Source: Leucobacter allii (GTDB taxonomy: Bacteria > Actinomycetota > Actinomycetes > Actinomycetales > Microbacteriaceae). From it: a DNA stretch of 64,000 nucleotides. The stretch is taken from positions 2,790,001 to 2,854,000 of the forward strand of contig NZ_CP095045.1 in assembly GCF_022919155.1 (NCBI RefSeq). The letters run 5' to 3'. Every line of letters begins with the position of its first letter. The first letter of the stretch is position 1. Both the position numbers and the translations under genes were made by a program. Below are positions 41,865 to 50,594 of this stretch, one piece after another. The notes below the pieces were generated by a model. That model was not told the DNA's origin and did no database searches. It was given only the letters and a program-made list of their open reading frames with translations.

Positions 41865-42440
41865 ATGACGGGAACGGGCGGAGCCGGGTCGGGCAACCGC
41901 ACGCGCGCCGGGAGCATTCCCAGCCTCGAACGCGCGACGGGCCGCTCCTGGGAGTCCTGGCTCGCGCACTTCGCGGCGCACGGTGCCGCCACCGCCGGGC
42001 ACACCGAGATCGCACGGATCGCGCGGGACGGGATGCCCGCGGCGCTCGAGAACCCGGACTGGTGGGCGCAGGCGGCCGCCATCGCCTACGAGCAGCACGC
42101 CGGCCTGCGCGTACCCGGCCAGTCCTCCTCCGGCGACTTCCGGGTGAGCGCGAGCCGCACCCTCCCGCTCGATCGCGACGCCGCGATCGAGGCGTGGGTC
42201 GCGGCGCACGGCGCGCTCGGCACCCACCTCGGCCACACCGCGGGCGAGCCGCGACCGTCCCGCACCGAGAAGCGCAGCTTCTGGCGCTTCCCCCTCGAGG
42301 GCGCCGGCCGCGTCGAGGTCTCCGCCACGCCGAAGGGCGACGACCGCACGATCCTCGCCGTGAGCCAGGACGGCCTCGCCGACGGCGCGCGCATCGAGGC
42401 GTGGCGCGCGCACTGGAAGGCGCTGCTCGCCGCGCTCTGA
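41865..42440 (+). CDS. conserved hypothetical protein
   Basis: 191 residues with two visible parts. An N-terminal helical region reads SIPSLERATGRSWESWLAHFAAHGAATAGHTEIARIAR and NPDWWAQAAAIAYEQHAGLRVPGQ, a pattern seen in DUF4287-like proteins. The C-terminal part looks like a beta-rich SRPBCC-like domain (FRVSASRTLPLDRDAAIEAWVAAHG; RVEVSATPKGDDRTILAVSQDGL; WRAHWKALLAAL). If right, it is a helical module fused to an AHSA1-type cavity domain. No function is known to me. GAGGGAGG lies about 5 nt before the ATG. Confidence 0.7.
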   Translation: MTGTGGAGSGNRTRAGSIPSLERATGRSWESWLAHFAAHGAATAGHTEIARIARDGMPAALENPDWWAQAAAIAYEQHAGLRVPGQSSSGDFRVSASRTLPLDRDAAIEAWVAAHGALGTHLGHTAGEPRPSRTEKRSFWRFPLEGAGRVEVSATPKGDDRTILAVSQDGLADGARIEAWRAHWKALLAAL

Positions 42441-42447
42441 GTCGCGC

Positions 42448-42556
42448 CCCGCACCGATCCCGCCCGGCACCGATCCCGCCCGGCTCCGATCCAGACCGGC
42501 GCCGACCCAGACCGGCGCCGACCCAGATCGCCCCAGACCGACCCCGCCCCGCACCC
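42448..42556. repeat. short tandem repeats upstream of the lipid kinase gene
   Basis: Three units of the type GCACCGATCCCGCCCG, followed by two of CCAGACCGGCGCCGACC, fill the 132-bp gap. No gene or clear promoter is seen in it. Confidence 0.6.
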
Positions 42557-42572
42557 GTCCTGAGGAGGCACC

Positions 42573-43529
42573 GTGAACGACCGCATCGGCATCGTCTGGA
42601 ATCCGTCCAAGATCGCGGAGGAGGAGCTGCGCGCCGCCTACGAGACGGCGCGCGCATCCGCGCCGCAACCGCCGGCGAGCACCGGCTGGTACGCGACCTC
42701 GGAGGAGGATCCCGGGCGCGGCGCCGCCGAGCGGGCGCTCGGCGACGGCTGCGGGGTGATCGTCGCCGCCGGCGGAGACGGCACCGTGCGCGCGGTCGCC
42801 GAGCGGCTCGGCGAGTCCGGGAGCCCGGCGGCCGAGCTCGGCATCGTGCCGCTCGGCACCGGGAACCTCCTGGCGCGCAACCTCGACGTCCCCCTCGGGG
42901 ACGCGCGGGCGGCCTTCGACCGGGTGCTGACCGGCACGGCGTCGCCGCTCGACCTCGGGGAGGTGCGCTTCGCGACCGCGGACGGCGGGGAGGAGCGCCA
43001 GGGCTTCGTCGTGATGGTCGGCTTCGGGATCGACGCGCAGATGATCGCGGAGACCGACGACGAGCTGAAGGCGAAGGCCGGGTGGCTCGCCTACATCGAA
43101 TCGCTCGGGCGCGCGGCCTCCGGCACCGAGGTCGTCGGGTTCACCGTGAGCCTCGACGGGCGGCCCGCGGAGCACGAGCGCGCCCACACCCTGCTCGTCG
43201 CCAATTGCGGCACCCTGCAGGGCGGCTTCACCCTGCTGCCCGACGCCTCGCCCGATGACGGCGAACTGGATCTGCTCGTCCTCCGCGCCGACGACGTCGG
43301 CGGCTGGCTCGACACGGTGCGCAACATGGTGTGGGACAACGGCCTCAAGCGGCTCGTCTCCGGCGGCGAGCGCGACGCGGAGAGCTCGGCCAGCACGGAG
43401 CACCTGCGCGCCCGCGACGTGCGCATCGAGCTCCCCGAACCGCGGCGCTTCGAGATCGACGGCGACGAGGTCGGCGAGGTCGAGGCGTTCTCCGTCTCAA
43501 TCCTGCCGAGCGCGCTGCGCGTGCGCTGA
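42573..43529 (+). CDS. diacylglycerol kinase family lipid kinase
   Basis: 318 residues. The DAGK catalytic domain shows VIVAAGGDGTVRAVAERL (glycine-rich loop) and LGIVPLGTGNLLARNLDVPL; the C-terminal beta domain includes LLVANCGTLQGGFTLLPDASPDDGELDLLVL. It phosphorylates a lipid hydroxyl (diacylglycerol or a related lipid) with ATP at the inner membrane face. GTG start with GAGGAGG upstream. Confidence 0.9.
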   Translation: MNDRIGIVWNPSKIAEEELRAAYETARASAPQPPASTGWYATSEEDPGRGAAERALGDGCGVIVAAGGDGTVRAVAERLGESGSPAAELGIVPLGTGNLLARNLDVPLGDARAAFDRVLTGTASPLDLGEVRFATADGGEERQGFVVMVGFGIDAQMIAETDDELKAKAGWLAYIESLGRAASGTEVVGFTVSLDGRPAEHERAHTLLVANCGTLQGGFTLLPDASPDDGELDLLVLRADDVGGWLDTVRNMVWDNGLKRLVSGGERDAESSASTEHLRARDVRIELPEPRRFEIDGDEVGEVEAFSVSILPSALRVR

Positions 43530-43736
43530 CGGCCGGAGCACCGGGACGGCGCCCCGTCCGCACCGGGATCGTCGCGAGGCGCACGGAGCGCGGCGCCGCG
43601 CGTGCGCCGATGCTCGCGCGCTCCCAGCATTCTCCCGACTCCCGCAGACGAATCTCATGGTCGGGCTTGCCAGGCTGGAGTTCCCACGATCGGCCCGCTT
43701 CCGCGGGCGTCCGCCCCGACTCCAAGGAGCCTCCCC

Positions 43737-44468
43737 GTGAAGAAGTCCCAGAAGATCCTCATCGGCGCCGGCGCCGGCATCCTCGCCCTCGGCGTGGCCG
43801 CCGCCATCGCCGGTCCGATCGTGTACCGCGATTTCATCGCCGCGCCCGCGGCCGAGGCCCCGACCCTCTCCGCGGACGAGTCGACCCTCGAGGCCGGGGA
43901 TGCGGCGGAGACCGGCGCCGGCGATGCGCTCGACCCCGCGCTGCTCGCGGGAGACTGGGAGGTCGCGGACGGCTCCGAGGCCGGCTACCGCGTGGAGGAG
44001 GTGCTCAACGGGACCGACGTCACCGTCACGGGCCGCACCGAGGAGGTGACCGGCAGCTTCGCCATCGGCGAGGACGGGCTGACGCTCGAGTCCGCCGAGC
44101 TGACGGTCGACGTGGCGTCGATCGCCACGGACAGCGCGCAGCGCGACTCCTACTTCCGCTCGCAGGCGATCGACACGAGCCGGTTCCCCGAGGCGAGCTT
44201 CGTCCTCACCTCGCCCGTCGCCCTCGACGCCGCCCCCGCCGCCGGCGATACGGTGACCGCCGAGGCGAGCGGCGACCTCACGATCGCCGGAACGACGCAG
44301 CCCGTGACGTTCTCTGTCGAGGTGCGCAGCGACGGCGAGACCGCGGAGATCGCGGGCGCGATCCCCATCGCATTCTCCGATTTCGGCGTCGAGGCGCCGA
44401 ACCTGGGCTTCGTCTCCGTCGAGGACACGGGATCCGTCGAGTTCCAGCTCGTCGCCGCGCAGGCGTAG
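43737..44468 (+). CDS. membrane-anchored YceI family protein
   Basis: 243 residues: a short basic start, one uncleaved or cleaved hydrophobic helix (ILIGAGAGILALGVAAAIAGPIV), an acidic linker, then a YceI lipocalin-like domain (about residues 75-240: GDWEVADGSEAGYRVEEVLNGTDVTVTGRTEEVTG; RDSYFRSQAIDTSRFPEASFVL; DLTIAGTTQPVTFSVEVR). YceI proteins bind polyisoprenoid-like lipids, and the domain should be outside. GTG start with AAGGAG 7 nt upstream. It converges with rimK across 15 bp. Confidence 0.9.
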   Translation: MKKSQKILIGAGAGILALGVAAAIAGPIVYRDFIAAPAAEAPTLSADESTLEAGDAAETGAGDALDPALLAGDWEVADGSEAGYRVEEVLNGTDVTVTGRTEEVTGSFAIGEDGLTLESAELTVDVASIATDSAQRDSYFRSQAIDTSRFPEASFVLTSPVALDAAPAAGDTVTAEASGDLTIAGTTQPVTFSVEVRSDGETAEIAGAIPIAFSDFGVEAPNLGFVSVEDTGSVEFQLVAAQA

Positions 44469-44483
44469 CCACGCGTCGCGCCG

Positions 44484-45677
44484 CTAGCCGTCGGCGAGCT
44501 CCTGCGCATCCTTCGGGAGCTTGCGCACCCGGGCGCGCCGGCGCCGCTTCTCGGGCAGCATCGAGCGCATCTCCTCGAGCAGCCCGAAGCACAGCAGTCG
44601 GTCCTCCGCCTCGAGCACCACGTGCTTGCGGGGGTTCGGGATCACCTCGACGCCGCGGTGCAGGGTGAGCACGGTGACGTCGCGCTCCCAGAGCCCGAGT
44701 TCCCCGAGCGTCCTCCCCACATGCTCCGAGCCGTGCATGGTGAGCTCCGCCACCCCGTAGCCGGTGGAGACGGTGAGCCGCTGCCTGAGGTCGATCTCGG
44801 GGAAGTCGACCTGGCCGGCGATGTAGTCGATGATCGCGCCGGCCACGTCGAGTCCCGTCGCCGACTCGATGCCCTGCAGCCCGGGTGAGGAGTTGACCTC
44901 CATCACCAGCGGCCCCTCCTCCCCCTCGAGCATGTCGACCCCGGCGACCCGCAGGCCCATGATCTGGGCCGCGCGCACCGCAGCCTGCTCGTAGGCGGGC
45001 TCGAGCTGCACGGCCTCGACGGTGCCGCCGCGGTGCACGTTCGAGCGGAACTCGTCGCCCGAGGCGATGCGGCGCATCGCCGCGACGACCCGGTCGCCCA
45101 CCACGAGCGCCCGCACATCGCGGCCGCGGCTCTCGGCGACGAAGCGCTGGATCAGCACGTTCTGGCGCGTGGAGTGGAGGGTCTCGATGATCGCCTCGGC
45201 CACCTTCACCTGCGGGGCGAGGATCACGCCGATGCCCTGGGTCCCCTCGAGCAGCTTGATGACGACGGGGGCCCCGCCGACGCTCTCGATCGCGGGCCGC
45301 ACGTCGGCGCGGTTGCGCACGAACGCCGTCGCGGGCATCTCGATGTGGTGCCGGGAGAGGATCTGGGTGGCGCGCAGCTTGTCGCGGGCGTTGGAGATAC
45401 CGCCGGCCGTGTTGGGCGTGTAGACGTCCATCTGCTCGAACTGGCGCACGACCGCGGTGCCGAAGTAGGTGATGGAGCTGCCGATGCGCGGCAGCACGGC
45501 GTCGTAGTCGCTCAGTCGCTTGCCGCGGTACAGCAGGTCGGGCTCATCGCCCGCGAGATCGATGGAGAACCGCAGCGTGTTGAGCACGCGCGCCGCGTGC
45601 CCGCGCTGCGCGGCCGCCGCCTGGAGCCGCTGCGTGGAATACGCCTGCGGAGAGCGCGAAAGAATCGCGAGCTTCAC
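44484..45677 (-). CDS. rimK: RimK-type ATP-grasp ligase fused to an RCK-C domain
   Basis: 397 residues. Residues about 1-292 are RimK: AILSRSPQAYSTQRL, GSSITYFGTAVVRQFEQ, NARDKLRATQILSRHHI, VVIKLLEGTQGIGVILA (ATP loop), LVVGDRVVAAMRR and VMEVNSSPGLQGIE (metal ligands). It would add glutamate residues to a protein C-terminus such as ribosomal S6. Residues about 296-374 (YGVAELTMHGSEHVGRTLGELGLWERDVTVLTLHRGVEVIPNPRKHVVLEAEDRLLCFG) look like a TrkA-C/RCK-C ligand-binding domain, followed by a basic tail. GTG start with AGGAG 6 nt upstream. Divergent from the rimB-like gene with only 25 bp between the start codons. Confidence 0.88.
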   Translation of the reverse strand: MKLAILSRSPQAYSTQRLQAAAAQRGHAARVLNTLRFSIDLAGDEPDLLYRGKRLSDYDAVLPRIGSSITYFGTAVVRQFEQMDVYTPNTAGGISNARDKLRATQILSRHHIEMPATAFVRNRADVRPAIESVGGAPVVIKLLEGTQGIGVILAPQVKVAEAIIETLHSTRQNVLIQRFVAESRGRDVRALVVGDRVVAAMRRIASGDEFRSNVHRGGTVEAVQLEPAYEQAAVRAAQIMGLRVAGVDMLEGEEGPLVMEVNSSPGLQGIESATGLDVAGAIIDYIAGQVDFPEIDLRQRLTVSTGYGVAELTMHGSEHVGRTLGELGLWERDVTVLTLHRGVEVIPNPRKHVVLEAEDRLLCFGLLEEMRSMLPEKRRRRARVRKLPKDAQELADG

Positions 45678-45702
45678 CCTGAACTCCTGCCAAGATAGAT
45701 GC

Positions 45703-46185
45703 GTGAACGTACCCGACCATTCAAGCACTCTCACCGGGTGGCGGGAATGGGTGAGCCTGCCCGGAATCGGCGTGCCGTGGATCAAGGCCAAGATCGACAC
45801 CGGCGCCCAGACCTCCGCGCTGCACGCGACGGAGATCGCCGAGTTCGAGCGCGACGGGGCGCCGTGGGTGCGCTTCCTCGTGCAGCCCTGGCAGTTCACG
45901 GAGGACGAGGCGGTGCCCGTCGAGCTCCCCGTCCACGATCACCGCACGGTGCGGAGCTCCTCCGGCCACGCGCAGCTGCGCCCCGTGGTGCTCGCGACCA
46001 TCGGTCTCGTCGGCCGCGAGATCGAGGCCGAGCTGACGCTGACGGACCGGGAGGAGATGGTGTTCCGGATGCTCATCGGCCGCGAGGCGCTGCGGCAGGG
46101 CTACGTCGTCGACTCCGACTCCTCGTTCCGCGGCGGCCGGCCGCCGCGGGCGGTTCGCAGGCGCAACCGCGGTCTCGGCGGCTGA
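45703..46185 (+). CDS. rimB: RimB-like retropepsin-type ATP-dependent zinc protease
   Basis: 160 residues of the RimK-associated putative zinc protease family with a retropepsin-like fold. The aspartic-protease-like motif is KIDTGAQTSALHA (Asp-Thr-Gly), followed by ITxEAVP-type strands and FRMLIGREALRQGYVVDS. In other bacteria RimB partners RimK and modulates or reverses glutamylation. A GTG start lies 6 nt after CAAGAT, a weak -10 box, so it may be leaderless. Head-to-head with rimK. Confidence 0.85.
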   Translation: MNVPDHSSTLTGWREWVSLPGIGVPWIKAKIDTGAQTSALHATEIAEFERDGAPWVRFLVQPWQFTEDEAVPVELPVHDHRTVRSSSGHAQLRPVVLATIGLVGREIEAELTLTDREEMVFRMLIGREALRQGYVVDSDSSFRGGRPPRAVRRRNRGLGG

Positions 46186-46187
46186 TC

Positions 46188-46205
46188 CGCCGGGCGCTCC
46201 CGGCG
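46188..46205. terminator. convergent terminator between rimB and META lipoprotein gene
   Basis: CGCCGGG-CGCT-CCCGGCG, a perfect 7-bp stem with a tetraloop, fills most of the 25-bp gap. Confidence 0.55.
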
Positions 46206-46210
46206 CCTCG

Positions 46211-46681
46211 TCACTCGACGCGCTCGAGCACGCCGATCGCATCGCCCCCGGAGTTCAGGATCTGCAGCTCCGTGCCGTCCGGCACCGCCTCGCTCGCCGC
46301 GCCGAGCCAGGTGTCGACCCCCTGGCAGGCCATCTTCGTCGTCGCGAAGGCCTCGATGACCGCGCGGTCCTCCGCCACGGTGTACCGGCTCACGATCCGA
46401 TTGCAGCCGTCGGTGCCGCTGACCGCGCCGTCCTCCGCGAAGGTGAGCTCCGGCGCGCCCGGCTCCTCGGAACGCCAGGTGCCGACGATGTCTTCCTGAA
46501 CGTTTCCCATGACTCCGCCCTCCACTTCAGATGAACCAGCCCCGGAATTACTCGGGCTTTCCCCCCGAATACCCTCGGTGAAGCTTGTGCAGGATGTCAG
46601 AATGACACCCAGGCAGAGGGCGCAGGCGCCCGCGAACAGAGCGCTGCGCCGGCGCCGACTCCCCCATGCTGTTCCACCCAT
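46211..46681 (-). CDS. META domain lipoprotein
   Basis: 156 residues. Lipoprotein signal with lipobox VILTSC (Cys31), a Ser/Gly-rich linker, then a META/HslJ-like domain: IVGTWRSEEPGAPELTFAEDGAVSGTDGCNRIVSRYTV and TTKMACQGVDTWLGAA. Such domains are linked to heat-induced and secreted proteins, but their function is unclear. A TACGAT box lies 6 nt before the ATG, so it is probably leaderless. Confidence 0.85.
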   Translation of the reverse strand: MGGTAWGSRRRRSALFAGACALCLGVILTSCTSFTEGIRGESPSNSGAGSSEVEGGVMGNVQEDIVGTWRSEEPGAPELTFAEDGAVSGTDGCNRIVSRYTVAEDRAVIEAFATTKMACQGVDTWLGAASEAVPDGTELQILNSGGDAIGVLERVE

Positions 46682-46687
46682 ATCCGC

Positions 46688-46693
46688 ATCGTA
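46688..46693 (-). promoter_or_regulatory. -10 box of leaderless META lipoprotein gene
   Basis: TACGAT on the minus strand ends 6 nt before the ATG, and no ribosome-binding site lies between. Confidence 0.5.
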
Positions 46694-46932
46694 TCGAGGG
46701 AAGATGCGGATCTCGTGGAAACTTCTCGAATCACTCCGACATCGGGGTTTTCGACCGTTACCGGACCGTAATACAGGGGTCCGAAGATTGCGGGATGCCA
46801 GGATCCGGGTTACGTTGGGACGCGGTCCTGTGAGTGAGCTGGAGGCGTGCGGGGAACGTGCGCACCGGCCCAGGCATTCTCGCGGCGGCCGATGACATCA
46901 TGCGATCCACACACCACCCTGGGGGACAGCCA

Positions 46933-49053
46933 GTGACGAAACGTCGTCCGCTCGCGCTCGGCGCAGCAGCAGCTCTGGGTCTCGGAAGCCTCTTCATCGC
47001 CGCACCGGCGATGGCCGAGGATACCGCGGCGCCTGAGGCAAGTACCACGCAGGATCCGACGGCCCTGGCATCCGCCGCCGCCGCCGACATCCAGCAGGAG
47101 AAGGGCGACGACAGCGTCGTCGGCTACGGCGCCACGACGAACGGCGAGGCCGTCGTGCTCGTGAACGCCGCGCTCCAGTCCGACGCCGCGGCGATCGACG
47201 CCATCGCCGCCGAGAACGGCGTCGAGAAGGTCGCGCTCGTGGGCGCTGCCGTCGCCGACGCCGCGACCGACGTCGTCGGCGGCGCCGGCTACATCGGCGA
47301 TGTGGGCGACGGCTACGTCGGCGCCTGCTCGATCGGCTTCACCGGCTTCAACGGCTCGGGCGATCCCGCGCTCATCACGGCGGGCCACTGCTCGAGCGAC
47401 GGCGCCATGACCGAGCTCGGCCTCTCGAAGCCCTCCACCGAGCCCGCCGTGGGCGGCGAGGGCTACGAGTCCAACGGCACCGGCATCGCCGGCGTCTTCG
47501 GCTTCTCCCAGTTCGGCGGCCCGGGCAACACCAACGGCGCCGAGAACGACCCCACCTCGACCGACATCGCCGTGATCGACATCACGAACGACGACCTCAC
47601 GCTGCACCCCGAGGTCACCGACTGGACGAGCGCGAGCAGCGACGACCTCGCCGCGTCGACGACCCCGATCAAGGGCGTCTCCGACCCGGTCTCCGGCTCC
47701 GTCTCCAAGTCGGGCCGCACGAGCGGCGTGACCGAGGGCAGCACCGAGCTCGAGCTCCTCTACACCGACGGCAACACGTACCCGACCGAGATCCTCGACG
47801 GCTACATGCAGATCTCGGGCAAGTGGGTCCACGGCTTCCTCGGCGGCGCGCTCACCGACCACGGCGACTCCGGCGGCTCGGTCTTCCAGGGCGACCAGGC
47901 GGTCGGCGTGGTCTCCGGAGGCCCCGAAGAGGCGCCCCCGCAGGGCGACGACTGGGCCTGGTACACCCGCCTGGCCGACGCGCTCGAGCAGGTGCCCGGC
48001 GGCTACTCCGTCGCCATCGACATCGACGCCCCCGTCGTGCAGAGCCCGAGCAACGGCGCGACCGTCGAGCCCGGTGACGACATCGTCGTCTCCGTCGCCG
48101 ACAACGCGACCGATCTGAACGTGCAGACCGGCCCGTCCTCGGGCGAGACCGTGCCCGCCGACGGCGAGGTCACGCTGCAGGCCCCCGAGGCCGAGGGGAC
48201 CTACACCTGGGATCTCGTCGCGACGAACGGCTACAGCGCCTCGGATGCGACCGAGTTCACCTTCACCGTCGACGAGACCATCGCGAAGCCGACCGTCGGG
48301 GCGCAGTCCGTGGCGGCCGCCGAGGGCGAGACCGAGGCGACCATCGACCTCACCGGCACCGGCCTCGCCGGCGCCACCGTCACCGTGAACGACATCTGGA
48401 CCGCGGAGGTCGGCGATGACGGCACCTGGTCGATCGCCGACGTGAGCTTCGGCATCGGCGAGAACGTCGTCACCGCCGTCCAGGAGCTCGAGGGCGAGAC
48501 CTCGCCTGAGGCCAACGGCACGATCACCGTGGCCCCCGCGGCCCCGAAGATCACCTCGATCGAGCCGGGTCAGACCTTCGCGAACGCCGAGGCGCCCAGT
48601 GAGCTCTCGGGCACCGGCCTCGCCGGCGCCGAGACGAGCCTGACGATCAACGGCGCCGCCGCCTCCGGCAGCGAGGCCGCGGTCGTCGCCCAGGCCGAGG
48701 TCGGAGATGACGGCGCATGGACCGAGAGCCTCGGCGCCCTCGGCGCGGGCACCTACTCCGTCGAGGTCGTCCAGGCCTACAACGGCGTGAGCTCCGCCGC
48801 GGCGCAGCTCGTCTTCACGGTCGAGGCGGCGTCCACGACGCCGACCGATCCGACGGACCCGACCACGCCCACCACCCCGAGCGATCCGACGAATCCGAGC
48901 AACCCGGCGAACCCGGGCGGCCCGGGCTCGCAGCTCCCCGTCACGGGCGGCATCGACCTGCTGCCGTACACGCTGACGGCGCTCGGCATGCTCGTGCTCG
49001 GCGGCGGCGCGATCGCCTTCGCGGCGCGGCGTCTGAAGGCGAGCGAGGTCTGA
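46933..49053 (+). CDS. sortase-anchored S1-family serine protease with Ig-like repeats
   Basis: 706 residues. Signal peptide ending APAMA-ED (about residue 28), a short pro-region, then a chymotrypsin-fold domain with His152 (ITAGHCSSDG), Asp211 (STDIAVIDI) and Ser313 (DHGDSGGSVF), as in streptogrisin-type enzymes. Three Ig-like or Bac-Ig domains follow (about 335-420, 425-515, 520-610; repeated GTGLAGA, VGDDGxW), then a Thr/Pro/Asn linker and the sorting signal LPVTG with hydrophobic helix and basic tail. GTG at 46933 gives the most compact signal peptide; an ATG at 46900 is an alternative. A 251-bp upstream gap contains TAATAC near 46769 as a possible -10 box. Confidence 0.87.
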   Translation: MTKRRPLALGAAAALGLGSLFIAAPAMAEDTAAPEASTTQDPTALASAAAADIQQEKGDDSVVGYGATTNGEAVVLVNAALQSDAAAIDAIAAENGVEKVALVGAAVADAATDVVGGAGYIGDVGDGYVGACSIGFTGFNGSGDPALITAGHCSSDGAMTELGLSKPSTEPAVGGEGYESNGTGIAGVFGFSQFGGPGNTNGAENDPTSTDIAVIDITNDDLTLHPEVTDWTSASSDDLAASTTPIKGVSDPVSGSVSKSGRTSGVTEGSTELELLYTDGNTYPTEILDGYMQISGKWVHGFLGGALTDHGDSGGSVFQGDQAVGVVSGGPEEAPPQGDDWAWYTRLADALEQVPGGYSVAIDIDAPVVQSPSNGATVEPGDDIVVSVADNATDLNVQTGPSSGETVPADGEVTLQAPEAEGTYTWDLVATNGYSASDATEFTFTVDETIAKPTVGAQSVAAAEGETEATIDLTGTGLAGATVTVNDIWTAEVGDDGTWSIADVSFGIGENVVTAVQELEGETSPEANGTITVAPAAPKITSIEPGQTFANAEAPSELSGTGLAGAETSLTINGAAASGSEAAVVAQAEVGDDGAWTESLGALGAGTYSVEVVQAYNGVSSAAAQLVFTVEAASTTPTDPTDPTTPTTPSDPTNPSNPANPGGPGSQLPVTGGIDLLPYTLTALGMLVLGGGAIAFAARRLKASEV

Positions 49054-49080
49054 TCCTCGACGCGCCTCAGCACTGAGGAA

Positions 49081-49119
49081 GACGGCGGCCCCCGACTCAC
49101 CGAGTCGGGGGCCGCCGTC
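49081..49119 (+). terminator. strong terminator after the S1 protease gene
   Basis: A perfect 18-bp stem (GACGGCGGCCCCCGACTC and its complement) with an ACC loop, 27 nt after the stop codon, followed by GTTG. Confidence 0.85.
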
Positions 49120-49202
49120 GTTGCACCCGGACCTCCGCGGCACCGATCCTCCGCGCATCCGAATCCTCCGCGCGCCCGCAGCATCCATCCAGCGCGGTCC
49201 GC

Positions 49203-49208
49203 CAGGCT
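49203..49208 (+). promoter_or_regulatory. -10 box of leaderless membrane protein gene
   Basis: CAGGCT, a T-to-C variant of the usual TANNNT box, ends 7 nt before the ATG at 49216. Confidence 0.4.
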
Positions 49209-49215
49209 GGGGCGC

Positions 49216-50553
49216 ATGACCCTCCCCGCCCCGCCGGCCGGCCGCGCCCGCTTCATCGGCGTCGATCTCGCGCGCTTCCTCGCGATCGCGGGCATGATGG
49301 CGGCCCACCTCGTCACGATCGTCGAGTGGGATCCGGCCATCACCCCCTCGGCCCAGGCCGCCGCGGACGTCGCGAACGCGCTCACGGAGGGCATCGCGGC
49401 GCCGCTCTTCGCGGTGCTCGGCGGCGTCAGCTCCGTGTTCGCGACGGGCGGCCTGCTGCGGGATCGGCGCCCGGGGAGCGCGATCGCCGCGGTCGCGGTC
49501 CGCGGGGTCCTGCTCCTCCTCCTCGGACTGCTGCTCGGGCAGATCGAGAACCCGGTCGTGGTCGTGCTCGCCTACTACGGCACGGCGATGATCCTCGTCG
49601 CCCCGCTCATCGCGGCGCGCGGCTGGGTGATCGGCGTCGTGATCGCGGCGCTCACCGCCGCCGGCGGCGCCGTGAACGCCGCCGTGCGGCTCGGACTCCG
49701 CGTCGCCGATTACGAGGGCCGTGCGGTCTCCTTCGACACCTTCTCGACGGACGCCGGCGAGGCCGTCCGCGCGCTCCTCATCACCGGCATCTATCCGGCG
49801 ATCACCTGGGCGGCGTACCTGCTCATCGGCGTGCTCGTCGGCCGGCTCCTCGTCGCGGCGGGCCGGCGCCGGCGCCTCGCGCGGGACGCGAGCCTGCTCG
49901 CCGTCGGAGGCGCGGTGCTCGCCGCGCTCGCCCACGCGGCATCCGCGGCGGTGCTCGCCGCAATGCCCGCGCGACTGCTCGGCGATCCGGTCGGCGCGCT
50001 CGGCGTGCTCGGATCGCTCGGGTCGCTCGGCGCGGACCCGTCCTCGGACGGGCGTCTCTCCGCCGAGGCGGCGGAGCGGCTCATGGAATCGGCGCACGGC
50101 GCGCCGCCCTCGGCGGAGCTGTGGGCGCAGCTACTGGCGATCCCGCATTCGGGCTCGCCGATGGACATCCTCCGCACGGCAGGCATCGCCTGCGCGATCA
50201 TCGGGTTGCTGGTCCTGCTGTGCGACCGCGACGCGCCGCGGTCGGGCCCCCGCGCCCCCTGCGCCCCCGGGGGCGCCGGTGCCCGCCTCCTCGAGCCGGT
50301 GCGCGCCGCGGGCGCGGCCCCGCTCACCATCTACACCCTGCACGTGCTCGTCACCGGGTGGCTGCTCGGGCCGTTGATGACCGATCCGACCGCCTTCGCC
50401 GACGGCTTCCCCTGGTGGGTGGCCGGCACCGGAGCCTTCGCCCTGCACCTCGCGGGGGCGCTCGCGATCGGCGCGCTGCTCGCGGCCCTCGGCAAACGGG
50501 GTCCGCTGGAGGCGCTCCTCTCCGGCACGGTCCGGCTCGTCGTCCGCCCGTGA
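49216..50553 (+). CDS. polytopic membrane protein, DUF1624/DUF418-like
   Basis: 445 residues with about ten membrane segments. The N-terminus ARFIGVDLARFLAIAGMMAAHLVTIVEWDP is the hallmark of heparan-alpha-glucosaminide N-acetyltransferase-like (DUF1624) and DUF418 proteins: first helix with an Arg/Asp pair and a His in helix 1. The late PLTIYTLHVLVTGWLLG and PFWW-like FPWWVAGTGAFALHLAGALA segments agree. A role in acylating surface glycans or in export of a small molecule is possible; nothing near decides it. A Ser/Gly/Asp loop (about 255-300) lies between helices. Confidence 0.78.
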   Translation: MTLPAPPAGRARFIGVDLARFLAIAGMMAAHLVTIVEWDPAITPSAQAAADVANALTEGIAAPLFAVLGGVSSVFATGGLLRDRRPGSAIAAVAVRGVLLLLLGLLLGQIENPVVVVLAYYGTAMILVAPLIAARGWVIGVVIAALTAAGGAVNAAVRLGLRVADYEGRAVSFDTFSTDAGEAVRALLITGIYPAITWAAYLLIGVLVGRLLVAAGRRRRLARDASLLAVGGAVLAALAHAASAAVLAAMPARLLGDPVGALGVLGSLGSLGADPSSDGRLSAEAAERLMESAHGAPPSAELWAQLLAIPHSGSPMDILRTAGIACAIIGLLVLLCDRDAPRSGPRAPCAPGGAGARLLEPVRAAGAAPLTIYTLHVLVTGWLLGPLMTDPTAFADGFPWWVAGTGAFALHLAGALAIGALLAALGKRGPLEALLSGTVRLVVRP

Positions 50554-50581
50554 GGGGCTACCCTCGGCGCCCGCGCGTCAC

Positions 50582-50587
50582 TACGCT
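50582..50587 (+). promoter_or_regulatory. -10 box of leaderless N-formylglutamate amidohydrolase gene
   Basis: TACGCT ends 7 nt before the ATG with no ribosome-binding site. Confidence 0.55.
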
Positions 50588-50594
50588 GGGCGAC

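Noticed and set aside
44469..44483. Hidden terminator or element between YceI and rimK
   Set aside because: The gap is 15 bp with no stem; the two transcripts probably overlap.
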